NCBI RefSeq assembly: GCF_900109145.1
Contig: NZ_FNYY01000003.1
Span: forward strand, 186,001-250,000
Length of the DNA stretch: 64,000 bases
From: Marinovum algicola
GTDB taxonomy: Bacteria > Pseudomonadota > Alphaproteobacteria > Rhodobacterales > Rhodobacteraceae
Reading direction: 5' to 3'
Below the pieces are notes generated by a model that had not been told where the DNA came from, ran no database searches, and saw only the letters and a program-made list of their open reading frames with translations. Below are positions 26,387 through 34,556 of this stretch, one piece after another. Position numbers and translations under genes: made by a program. Position 1 is the stretch's first letter. Each line of letters opens with the position of its first letter.

Positions 26387-27322
26387 ATGCATCCCGCCTA
26401 TTCGGTCATCCTCTTCACCACCTCCTCCGGCGCCGGATACGGCCTGCTGTTCTGGCTCAGCCTGGCCCATGTCATCGGCGCCCAGCCGGTCGCCGGCTGG
26501 GGCTTCTTCGCCGGCCTGTTCATCGCGCTCGGGCTGATTACGCTGGGGCTGCTCAGTTCCACCTTTCACCTCGGCCGCCCCGAGCGCGCCTGGCGGGCGC
26601 TGTCGCAATGGCGCTCGTCCTGGCTCTCGCGGGAGGGCGTGGCGGCCCTGGCCACCTATGTGCCGGCCGGGGTGCTCTGGCTGATGTCGCTCCTCGGGAT
26701 CGCGGGCTGGCTGACCCTGCCGCTGGCCCTGCTCAGCGCCATCGGCGCCGTGGCGACGGTCTGGTGCACCGGCATGATCTATGCCTCGCTGCGCACCATC
26801 CGCGAATGGCATATGCCGCAGGTGCCTTATGTCTATCTTGCCAATGCCGCCGCCTCGGGCGCGCTGCTGCTGGTGCTGCTGCATGCCTTCGCCGGTCGCG
26901 ACATCCGCCTTGTCAGCCTGATCGCGCTGCTGGCGCTGGGTCTGGCCGGCGCGCTCAAGCTGATCTACTGGCGCCGGATCGACGCCGAGCCGGGCGCTTA
27001 TACCGCCGACATGGCGCTGGGCCTCAAGGGCGTCAAACGCCAGCTCGAGCCGCCGCATAGCCGGCCGAACTACGTGATGCGCGAAATGGGCTATGACGTC
27101 GCCCGCAGACACGCCGAGACGCTGCGCCGCTCGGTGCTGCTCTGGGGCTTCCTGCTGCCCGGGCTGATGCTGGCCTTTCAGGCACTGACCGGCGGGCTCG
27201 GGCCGGTCTTGATGCCGGTCGCGGTCACCGCCGCCGCCGCCGGGCTGGTGACGGAACGCTGGCTGTTCTTCGCCGAGGCAACGCATCTCTCGACGCTCTA
27301 CTACGGCAACCAGCGCGCCTGA
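26387..27322 (+). CDS. soeC: Sulfite dehydrogenase membrane anchor SoeC (DmsC-type)
   Basis: 311 residues with about eight hydrophobic helices, DmsC-family anchor that holds SoeAB to the inner membrane and passes electrons to quinone. The N-terminus HPAYSVILFTTSSGAGYGLLFWL, the motif FHLGRPERAWRALSQWRSSWLSREG and the C-terminal RWLFFAEATHLSTLYY are characteristic. It starts 8 bases after soeB. In marine relatives this complex disposes of sulfite from sulfonate or thiosulfate breakdown; no sulfonate genes are in the window. Confidence 0.87.
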   Translation: MHPAYSVILFTTSSGAGYGLLFWLSLAHVIGAQPVAGWGFFAGLFIALGLITLGLLSSTFHLGRPERAWRALSQWRSSWLSREGVAALATYVPAGVLWLMSLLGIAGWLTLPLALLSAIGAVATVWCTGMIYASLRTIREWHMPQVPYVYLANAAASGALLLVLLHAFAGRDIRLVSLIALLALGLAGALKLIYWRRIDAEPGAYTADMALGLKGVKRQLEPPHSRPNYVMREMGYDVARRHAETLRRSVLLWGFLLPGLMLAFQALTGGLGPVLMPVAVTAAAAGLVTERWLFFAEATHLSTLYYGNQRA

Positions 27323-27343
27323 GCCGGGCCGCGCGGGTGACGC

Positions 27344-28306
27344 CTATTCCGCGAAGTGACAGGCCACCCGGGTGCCGCCGATCTGCCGCAGTCGTGGCCG
27401 ATCGCGCTTGCAGATATCCTGCGCCAGCGGACAACGCGGATGAAAGGCGCAGCCGGGCGGCGGATTGATCGGATCGGGGATCTCGCCTTCGGGGGGCTGG
27501 ATCTCGCGGCCAAAGGCATCCATTTTCGGCGCCGCTTCCAGCAGCATCTGGGTATAGGGGTGCTTCGGATCGTCGAACAGCCGCCCCGGCACCGCCTCTT
27601 CCACCAGCCGGCCCAGGTAAAGCACGCCGATCACATCGGCCATGTGCCGCACCACGGTCAGATCGTGGCTGATAAAGACATAGGTCAGCCCGAAATTTTC
27701 CTTCAGGTCGCTCATCAGGTTGAGCACCTGCGCCTGAACCGAGACATCCAGCGCCGAGGTCGGCTCGTCACAGACGATCAGCCGCGGCTCGCTGGCCAGC
27801 GCCCGGGCAATGCAGATCCGCTGCCGCTGGCCGCCCGAGAATTCATGCGGAAACTTGCCCGCGTCCTTGACCGACAGCCCGACCTGTTCCAGCAGCTTCT
27901 CGGCCATCCCCTCGGTCTTGCCGCCGCGCGAGGCGACCGGCTCGACGATGATGTCCTTGACCCGCCAGCGCGGGTTGAGCGAGGCATAGGGATCCTGAAA
28001 GATCATCTGGATGTCGGCGCGCACCGCGTCGACCTTGGCGGCGTCCGGCTCATTGGCCAGATCGACCCCCTCGATCTCGACATGGCCATCCGAAGGTGAC
28101 AACAACCCCACCAGCATCTTGCCGATGGTCGATTTGCCCGAGCCGCTTTCGCCCACCAGCGCATAGGTCGAGCGTTCGGCGACGTCGAAACTCACCTCTG
28201 ACACCGCCGTCAGATATTCCTTTTCCCGCCGCTCCAGCACCCGGTTCAGCCAGGGTTTCGAGACGTCGAACACGCGGCTGAGATTATCGACTTTGACCAG
28301 CGCCAT
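27344..28306 (-). CDS. Peptide ABC transporter ATP-binding protein (OppF/DppF-type)
   Basis: 320 residues. Walker A GESGSGKST, signature FSGGQRQRICIARA, Walker B LIVCDEPTSALDVS and the OppF C-terminal extension with cysteine-containing HPRCPLAQDICKRDRP, which binds an iron-sulfur cluster or zinc in some relatives. It starts immediately after the OppD-type stop codon (TGA-ATG). It is the last gene of a five-gene oligopeptide/dipeptide-type operon. It converges on soeC, with 21 bases between stops and no clear terminator. Substrate is not predictable. Confidence 0.92.
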   Translation of the reverse strand: MALVKVDNLSRVFDVSKPWLNRVLERREKEYLTAVSEVSFDVAERSTYALVGESGSGKSTIGKMLVGLLSPSDGHVEIEGVDLANEPDAAKVDAVRADIQMIFQDPYASLNPRWRVKDIIVEPVASRGGKTEGMAEKLLEQVGLSVKDAGKFPHEFSGGQRQRICIARALASEPRLIVCDEPTSALDVSVQAQVLNLMSDLKENFGLTYVFISHDLTVVRHMADVIGVLYLGRLVEEAVPGRLFDDPKHPYTQMLLEAAPKMDAFGREIQPPEGEIPDPINPPPGCAFHPRCPLAQDICKRDRPRLRQIGGTRVACHFAE

Positions 28307-29290
28307 TCAGGAAACCTTTTCTTCGACGTCTTCGACAAGCGGGTGCCAGCAGGCGGCCATGCCGTCCTTGACCCTGGGCGGCGGCGGCGTGCGGCAGACC
28401 TCGGTGGCGCGCGGGCAGCGCGGGTTGAAGGCACAGCCATCGGGCACCGCATCCAGCCGCGGCATGGCGCCGGGGATCTGGTGCAGCCGCGCCTTGCCCT
28501 CCGAGGCCAGCGGGGTCGAGGCCATCAGCCCGTGAGTATAGGGGTGCTGCGGCCGGGTCAGCACCTGTTCGACGGCACCCAGCTCGGCCAGGCGACCGGC
28601 ATACATCACCGCCACGCGGTCGGTCGCCTCGGCGATCACGCCCATGTCGTGGGTGATCAGCATGACCGCGGTGCCCCGCTCGCGGCAGAGCCGCTTCAAA
28701 AGCGCGATGATCTGCGCCTGGACCGAGACATCGAGCGCGGTGGTCGGCTCGTCGGCGATCACCAGCGAGGGTTCGGCGCAGAGCGCCAATGCAATCACCA
28801 CCCGTTGCCGCATGCCGCCGGAGAACTCGTGCGGGTAGGAATTCACCCGGCTGGCCGCGCCGGGAATGCCGACCTCTTCCAGCGCCGCCACGGCGCGTTT
28901 CTCGGCCTCTTTCTCGCTGATCTTCAGATGCGTGCGCATGGTCTCGACCAGTTGATCGCCGATCCTGAGAAGCGGGTTGAGCGAGGTCAGCGGATCCTGA
29001 AAGACCATGCCGATCTCCTTGCCGCGCAGCCGGCGCATCGCCTCGCCGCGCAGCTGGTCGATCCGCTTGCCGTTCAGCCAGATCTCGCCCGAGGCGATAT
29101 GCGCCGGCGGGCTCAACAGGCCGATTACCGCGTTGCCGGCCATGGATTTGCCGGCGCCGCTTTCGCCGACCACGCCAAGGATCTCGCCGGCGCGGATGTC
29201 ATAACTCACCCCGTCGACCGGCTTGACGATACCGTGGCGGGTGGGAATCTCGACCGAGAGGTCGCGGATGGAAAGCACGGGTTCAGCCAT
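28307..29290 (-). CDS. Peptide ABC transporter ATP-binding protein (OppD/DppD-type)
   Basis: 327 residues. Walker A GESGAGKSM, signature FSGGMRQRVVIALAL, Walker B LVIADEPTTALDVS, and the C-terminal cysteine segment FNPRCPRATEVC. The start at 29290 overlaps the stop of the upstream permease by one base (TGATG), indicating coupling; an in-frame extension further upstream lies within that permease gene. It forms the ATPase heterodimer with the OppF-type partner. Confidence 0.92.
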   Translation of the reverse strand: MAEPVLSIRDLSVEIPTRHGIVKPVDGVSYDIRAGEILGVVGESGAGKSMAGNAVIGLLSPPAHIASGEIWLNGKRIDQLRGEAMRRLRGKEIGMVFQDPLTSLNPLLRIGDQLVETMRTHLKISEKEAEKRAVAALEEVGIPGAASRVNSYPHEFSGGMRQRVVIALALCAEPSLVIADEPTTALDVSVQAQIIALLKRLCRERGTAVMLITHDMGVIAEATDRVAVMYAGRLAELGAVEQVLTRPQHPYTHGLMASTPLASEGKARLHQIPGAMPRLDAVPDGCAFNPRCPRATEVCRTPPPPRVKDGMAACWHPLVEDVEEKVS

Positions 29291-30234
29291 CAGCGCAGCC
29301 TCGGGTTCAATGCGTCGCGCAGCCAGTCGCCCAGCAGGTTGACGGACAGCGCCAGCGCCAGGAGCGTGCAGGCGGGAAAGAACAGGATCCACCACTCACC
29401 CGAGAACAGGAAGCCCTGGCCGATACGGATCAGCGTGCCCAGCGACGGCTGGGTCGGCGGCGCGCCGACACCGAGAAAGGACAGCGTCGCCTCGGCGATG
29501 ATCGCCAGTGCCAGCGAGATCGTGGCGATCACCAGCACCGGCGACAGCACATTGGGCAGGATGTGGCGCAGCATGATGGCGCCGGGTTTCCGCCCGATCA
29601 GCCGCGCCGCCTGAACGTATTCCTTGTTTTTCTCAACCAGCGTGGCGCCGCGCACCACGCGGGCGAACTGCACCCAGTCCGACAGGCCGATGGCGAGGAT
29701 CAGCACCCAGATCGCCATCTGGTCGCGGTACTCCACCGGCGTGATCCCCTTGGCGATGCCAAAGATCAGCATGGCCACCAGGATCGAGGGAAAGGTGAGC
29801 TGCACGTCGGCGACGCGCATGATGATGGTTTCGACCCAGCCACCGACATAGCCCGAAATCAGCCCCAGCGTGATGCCCAGCACCATGGCAAAGGCCACCG
29901 CCGCCACCCCGACAAAAAGCGAGATGCGCATGCCGTAGAGGATGGTGGAAAACACGTCGCGGCCCTGATCGTCGGTGCCCAGCAGGAAGCTGTCGCCGGT
30001 AAAGGCATTGGGCTCCAGCGGCGGGGTGAAACCGTTCATCAGATTGAGCGAGGCCGGGTCGAAGGGGTTGGTCGAGGCGATCCAGGGCGCGAAGATCGCC
30101 GAGACCAGCAGCACCAGCACCACCAGCGCCGAGATCACCGCAACCGGCGAGCGGCGGAAGGTGTAGAAGACATCGCTTTCCAGCGCCAGACGAAGCCGCG
30201 ATTTCGGCGGCGGCGCGACGGGGATATCGGTCAT
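29290..30234 (-). CDS. Peptide ABC transporter permease (OppC/DppC-type)
   Basis: 314 residues. A basic N-terminus is followed by a first helix (about 31-55), the OppC periplasmic motif FLLGTDDQGRDVFSTILYGMRISL (83-106), and four more helices with the EAA loop KNKEYVQAARLIGRKPGAIMLRHILPN. It overlaps both neighbours by one base, so the four transporter genes are tightly coupled. Confidence 0.92.
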   Translation of the reverse strand: MTDIPVAPPPKSRLRLALESDVFYTFRRSPVAVISALVVLVLLVSAIFAPWIASTNPFDPASLNLMNGFTPPLEPNAFTGDSFLLGTDDQGRDVFSTILYGMRISLFVGVAAVAFAMVLGITLGLISGYVGGWVETIIMRVADVQLTFPSILVAMLIFGIAKGITPVEYRDQMAIWVLILAIGLSDWVQFARVVRGATLVEKNKEYVQAARLIGRKPGAIMLRHILPNVLSPVLVIATISLALAIIAEATLSFLGVGAPPTQPSLGTLIRIGQGFLFSGEWWILFFPACTLLALALSVNLLGDWLRDALNPRLR

Positions 30235-31214
30235 CAGTGGCCTCCCGTGCGGTCCGCGCGCAGGCGCGGATCAATGAAGAAATAAAGGATGTCCACGGCC
30301 AGGTTGATCCCCACGAACATCACCGAGATCAGCATCAGGTAGGCCGCCATCACCGGGATGTCGACGAACTGGATCGCGTTGATGAACAGCAGGCCGACGC
30401 CCGGCCACTGGAACACCGTCTCGGTGATGATGGCAAAGGCAATGATCGCGCCAAGCTGAAGCCCGATCACGGTGATCACCGGCACCATGGTGTTTTTCAG
30501 CGCGTGGCGGAAGTTCACCGCCCGGTCCCTGAGCCCGCGCGCGCGGGCGAAACGGATGTAATCCTGCCGCAGAACCTCGAGCATTTCCGAGCGTACCAGC
30601 CGCATGATCAGCGTCATCTGATAGAGCCCCAGGGTGATCGACGGCAGGATCAGTGCCTTGAGGCCGCTTTCGGTCAGAAAGCCGGTCTTCCAGCCGCCGA
30701 CCGTCACCACATCGCCGCGCCCGAAACTGGGCAGCCAGCCGAGTTCGACCGAGAAGACATAGATCAGCAGGATGCCGATCAGGAAGGTCGGCAGCGAGAC
30801 GCCGATCAACGAGGCCGACATGATCGCATGCGCCCAGATGCCATCGCGGCGGATCGCGGTGAACACGCCAAGCGCGATGCCGAAGAGGATGGCCAGCACC
30901 CCCGAAACCGCCGCCAGCTCCAGCGTCGCCGGCGCGCGTTCCAGCAGGATGTCGGTTACCGGACGACCCTGACGATAGCTGACGCCGAAGTTGCCCTGAA
31001 GTGCCTCTTGCAGAAAGCGGAAGTATTGCACGAAGAACGACCGGTCGAGGCCGAGCTGCTCGCGCAATCGCGCGATATCTTCGGCGGTGCGTTCCTGACC
31101 GAGCATGTTGTCGATCGGGTCACCCACGAAATTGAACATCGAAAAGGCGACAAGCCCCACGATCAGCAGGACAAGCAGGGATTGGCCGACACGGCGGATG
31201 ATGAAAGCAAGCAT
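30234..31214 (-). CDS. Peptide ABC transporter permease (OppB/DppB-type)
   Basis: 326 residues with six helices. The N-terminal MLAFIIRRVGQSLLVLLIVGL followed by LGLDRSFFVQYFRFL is the DppB signature, and the EAA loop RQDYIRFARARGLRDRAVNFRHALKNT is clear. ATG 31214 gives the standard family start; an upstream in-frame extension runs through the GC-rich hairpin gap and is not conserved-looking. It is separated from the binding-protein gene by 187 bases containing a strong hairpin. Confidence 0.92.
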   Translation of the reverse strand: MLAFIIRRVGQSLLVLLIVGLVAFSMFNFVGDPIDNMLGQERTAEDIARLREQLGLDRSFFVQYFRFLQEALQGNFGVSYRQGRPVTDILLERAPATLELAAVSGVLAILFGIALGVFTAIRRDGIWAHAIMSASLIGVSLPTFLIGILLIYVFSVELGWLPSFGRGDVVTVGGWKTGFLTESGLKALILPSITLGLYQMTLIMRLVRSEMLEVLRQDYIRFARARGLRDRAVNFRHALKNTMVPVITVIGLQLGAIIAFAIITETVFQWPGVGLLFINAIQFVDIPVMAAYLMLISVMFVGINLAVDILYFFIDPRLRADRTGGH

Positions 31215-31365
31215 GCCCGCCAAGAGATAACGGCGGGTTTTTCGGGTCAAGGGCAAAAGCGTTCGGGTGACGTGCCGTTCAAGGGCTTTACACCCCCGAC
31301 TCTCAAGGCAAATCGGGCCCAAGGGCCCGGCGCGGCCCCGCGTCAGCCGGGGGTCGCGGGCTGCC

Positions 31366-31396
31366 GTCGGGGCCGGCATCCTCTGCCGGCCCCGAC
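31366..31396 (-). terminator. Hairpin between binding-protein and permease genes
   Basis: Perfect 12-bp stem GTCGGGGCCGGC / GCCGGCCCCGAC with a 7-base loop, 6 bases past the binding-protein stop. It has no T-run, so it probably acts as an mRNA-stabilising or partial terminator that raises binding-protein over permease expression. Confidence 0.6.
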
Positions 31397-31401
31397 ATGT
31401 C

Positions 31402-32973
31402 TCAGCTCACTGTCACCCAGCGCAGGATGAAGAAATTGTCGGGCCGCTGGGTCAGCTCGATATTGGCCCGCGTGCCCCAGACTAGCGGCTGCACATAAAG
31501 CGGCACGTAAGCCTGCTCGTCGGCCATGATCTGCGCCACCTCGTCAAGCATCGCCTGACGCTCGGCCGGATCGATCTCGGACTGGATCATCGGCAGCAGC
31601 GTGTCGATGCGCGCGTTGGAAAAGCCGCCGAAGTTCCAGCTTCCCAGCTTCTTCTCCTCGTTCGGGGTGGCGACAAGAAAGCGGATCGGGTGTTCGGCGT
31701 CGAAGGTGCCGGGCGACCAGCCCAGCAGATACATGTCGAAATTGTCGGCCCTGAGCTCGGGCCAGTAGTTGTTGACTGGCATTGCCTCCAGAGTCGCATC
31801 GATGCCGACCTGCGCCAGCATCCCGGTCACCGCCTGACAGACCGCCTCGTCGTTGAGATAGCGGTTGTTGGGGCATTTCAGGCCAAAAGAGAACCCGTCG
31901 GCATACCCCGCTTCGGCCAGCAGCGCGCGGGCCTTCTCAGGGTCATAGGCCGGGGCCGCGCCAAGCGCCTCGGAATAGCCGCTCATGGCCGCGCTGACCA
32001 GTTGGTTCACCGGTTCGGCATTGCCGCGCATGATGGTCTGAAGGATCGCCGGCACATTGATCGCATGCGCCACGGCCTGGCGTACGCGGACATCGGCAAA
32101 GGGGTTTTCGCCGTCGATGTCGGACGAGAACTTCAGCGCCTCCGCCTCATGCGGAAAGCCCAGCATGATGACTCGCGCCTCGATACCCTGCACCACCTTC
32201 ACGTCGGGGTTCGAGGCCAACCGCGCCACATCCTGGATCGGCACAGGGTTGATGAAATCCACGTCGCCCGAGAGCAGCGCCGCCAGCGCCGTCGCCGGAT
32301 TCTGGATCGGCGTCAGCTCGGCGCGGGTGATGTTGTGCTCGGCCTCGCCCCACCAGCCCTCGAAGGGTTCGAGCACGGTGCGCAGCCCGGGCTCGCGTGT
32401 GGTGACCTTGAAAGCACCGGTGCCATTTGCGTTGAGCGTGGCGTGATTGCCGGCCTCCTTGTCGGGACGGGTGGCATTGTTGGCCTCGGCCCAGCCGCTG
32501 TCCATGATCATCCAGTTGGCGATCGACGAGGGAAACAGCGGGTTGGGTGCGGTGGTCATGAAATCGACGGTATAGGCGTCGATCACCTTGACCTCCGACA
32601 CCGGCGCGAACCAGCTCGCGGTGTCCGACTCCGGGCTCGAGGCACGCTGGTAGGAAAACAGCACATCCTCGGCGTCAAAGCTGCTGCCGTCGTGGAAGGT
32701 CACGCCCTCGCGCAGGGTAAAGCGCCAGCCCTCGCCTTCGCCGATCGGCTCCCATCCCGTGGCGAGCGCCGGCTCCACCGACATGTCCTTGCCCCGGCGC
32801 ACCAGCCCTTCGTAGGTATTGTTGAGAAAGCCCAGCACCGGCGTCGAATTGACCGCATGGGGGTCCATCGTCTGGGGATCGGTGGTCACCGCCCATTTGA
32901 ATTCTTCGGCCGCCGCGGGCGCGGCAAGGGCCACCCCGAGCGCGGCTGTGGCCGCGCATATCATTCGTGACAT
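31402..32973 (-). CDS. Peptide/nickel-type ABC transporter substrate-binding protein
   Basis: 523 residues, family 5 solute-binding protein. Signal peptide about 1-22 (cleavage after AAPAAA). The mature protein has the SBP_bac_5 pattern: DPQTMDPHAVNS, EPALATGWE, WRFTLREGVTFHDGSSFDAEDVLFS split across 80-105. It leads the operon with the downstream DppB/C/D/F-type genes. It is clearly homologous to the orphan binding protein at 34557-36137 (shared CPNxRYxNDEAxCQA segment), so they may be alternative receptors for one transporter. Ligand unknown. Confidence 0.92.
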   Translation of the reverse strand: MSRMICAATAALGVALAAPAAAEEFKWAVTTDPQTMDPHAVNSTPVLGFLNNTYEGLVRRGKDMSVEPALATGWEPIGEGEGWRFTLREGVTFHDGSSFDAEDVLFSYQRASSPESDTASWFAPVSEVKVIDAYTVDFMTTAPNPLFPSSIANWMIMDSGWAEANNATRPDKEAGNHATLNANGTGAFKVTTREPGLRTVLEPFEGWWGEAEHNITRAELTPIQNPATALAALLSGDVDFINPVPIQDVARLASNPDVKVVQGIEARVIMLGFPHEAEALKFSSDIDGENPFADVRVRQAVAHAINVPAILQTIMRGNAEPVNQLVSAAMSGYSEALGAAPAYDPEKARALLAEAGYADGFSFGLKCPNNRYLNDEAVCQAVTGMLAQVGIDATLEAMPVNNYWPELRADNFDMYLLGWSPGTFDAEHPIRFLVATPNEEKKLGSWNFGGFSNARIDTLLPMIQSEIDPAERQAMLDEVAQIMADEQAYVPLYVQPLVWGTRANIELTQRPDNFFILRWVTVS

Positions 32974-33159
32974 TGGATAATCTCCCCTGTTGGATTTGGC
33001 TCAGCCTAGCACATGCGGGCACAGGGTCCATTCACAAGCCTCTGTGCGGGGATGCGCAGACCGAGCATCTCACCCTGAGCCCGATCTACGGAATTCCGCA
33101 TCTGGATTGGATGCGCGCAATGAGAGACATTGACGACCACTCGGGGTATGGGTCGCTTT

Positions 33160-34356
33160 ATGGAGAATCAATTCAACGCAGCATTGTTCCAACCGCTCGA
33201 ATTGCCTTGCGGGACTGTCTTGAAGAACCGGGTTGCCAAGTCGGCCATGTCGGATTCGCTGGGCAATGGTCGCGGCGATCCCACGGATGCACAAATCCGG
33301 CTCTACGAGCGCTGGGCAGAAGGCGGATTGGCCGTGTCGATTGTGGGCGAGGTGCAGGGCAATCCCTGTTTCGCCGAAAAGCCCGGAAATCTTGTTCTGA
33401 GAGCGGATTCCGATCTGCGCCGTTTCCGAACGCTCGCCCACCGGGGATCCGCCAATGGCGCGCAGCTGTGGCTACAGCTTGGCCATGCCGGCGCAATGGC
33501 ACATCCTCCGATCAGTGATCCAAAAGGTCCGAGCGCGCTCGATATTCCCGGCCTGATCTGTTCGGCCCTGACCCGGGACGAGCTGCGCGCCCTGCCGTCC
33601 GAGTTTGCCCGGACAGCGCGCCTCGCCATGGATCTTGGTTTCGGCGGCGTTCAGATCCACGCAGCCCACGGATTCCTGTTGAGCCAGTTTCTCTCGCCTC
33701 TGTTCAACAAACGGGACGACGAGTATGGCGGGTCCATAACGAACCGGATGCGGCTGTTGCTTGACGTCGTTGATGAGGTGCGCGGCGCAGTCGGCCCCGG
33801 CATTCCAATCGCCATCAAGCTGAACGCCACCGACCAGTTGGAAGGGGGCCTTGACAGGCAAGACGCCCTTGCAGTGATTGCCGCGTTGGACGGGACCGCG
33901 ATCGATCTGATCGACATCAGCGGCGGAACCTACTTTCCCGGTGCACGATCCGCCTCAGACAGTGCTGGAACGGGGCCCTATTTCCTGGATTTTGCCGAAC
34001 ATGCCCGGCCCCTGACCCGCAAGCCGCTGATGGTGACCGGTGGGTTCAAGACCCTTCAGCACGCGGCGGATGCCCTTGCCCGCGGAAACGTTGACATGGT
34101 CGGCCTCGCGCGGGCACTCGTCCTCGACCCCGCGCTTCCGAATGGCTGGCGGTCGGGCACGGGGAATGACCCCAAGTTCCCGAAGTTCGCCAATCCGCCC
34201 GAAGGCGGGGTCACGGCATGGTACACGATGCGTTTGACAGCGCTGGGCGAAGACCGTGCCCCATCAGACTCGACGGAACTTGAGGCGTCGATCAGAGAAT
34301 ACGAGGAGCGGGACAGCGACCGCATTTCCATATGGAACGCCCGTTTTCGCCCATAA
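33160..34356 (+). CDS. NADH:flavin oxidoreductase / Old Yellow Enzyme family
   Basis: 398 residues, single-domain FMN TIM barrel. Diagnostic segments are FQPLELPCGTVLKNRVAKSAMSD (8-30), the QLGHAG region, the active-site pair in GVQIHAAHGFLLSQFLSP, then DDEYGGSITNRMRLLLDVV and the phosphate-binding PLMVTGGFKT and GLARALVLDP. These enzymes reduce activated C=C bonds with NAD(P)H; the substrate is unknown. Candidate starts are TTG 33130, ATG 33148 and ATG 33160; the last fits the family N-terminus, and none has a strong ribosome site. It lies alone between the peptide-transport genes, and its codon choice is slightly less GC-extreme than neighbours. Confidence 0.88.
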   Translation: MENQFNAALFQPLELPCGTVLKNRVAKSAMSDSLGNGRGDPTDAQIRLYERWAEGGLAVSIVGEVQGNPCFAEKPGNLVLRADSDLRRFRTLAHRGSANGAQLWLQLGHAGAMAHPPISDPKGPSALDIPGLICSALTRDELRALPSEFARTARLAMDLGFGGVQIHAAHGFLLSQFLSPLFNKRDDEYGGSITNRMRLLLDVVDEVRGAVGPGIPIAIKLNATDQLEGGLDRQDALAVIAALDGTAIDLIDISGGTYFPGARSASDSAGTGPYFLDFAEHARPLTRKPLMVTGGFKTLQHAADALARGNVDMVGLARALVLDPALPNGWRSGTGNDPKFPKFANPPEGGVTAWYTMRLTALGEDRAPSDSTELEASIREYEERDSDRISIWNARFRP

Positions 34357-34502
34357 AACGAGCCTCGACCCCAGGTCCGGCCAAGCAAAGGACCGGTCAT
34401 CCAGCTTGCTCAATGAAAGCCCGCCCCGGCGCATATTGCGAGGGCATTCGTGATGTTTGAGGTCTATCGTGTGGCTCCTCTTCCCACCGCGACCGACTCC
34501 CG

Positions 34503-34535
34503 AAAAAAAGGGCGGCCCTCGCAGGACCGCCCCCC
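34503..34535 (-). terminator. Terminator after the orphan binding-protein gene
   Basis: Ten-pair stem with one mismatch (GGGCGGCCCT / AGGACCGCCC, loop cgc) bordered on the left by A7, which is a T7 run in the minus-strand transcript. It lies 21 bases past the stop at 34557. Confidence 0.85.
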
Positions 34536-34556
34536 TTCATTTCCTGAGCAACCACC

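Noticed and set aside
22700-27322. Formate dehydrogenase or DMSO reductase operon
   Set aside because: The subunit sizes, lack of twin-arginine signal on the large subunit, four-cluster SoeB and DmsC-type anchor fit SoeABC better, though substrate is not proven by sequence.
33130-33159. TTG 33130 as start of the flavin oxidoreductase
   Set aside because: The extra residues are not part of the family N-terminus and no ribosome site supports the codon; ATG 33160 is preferred.
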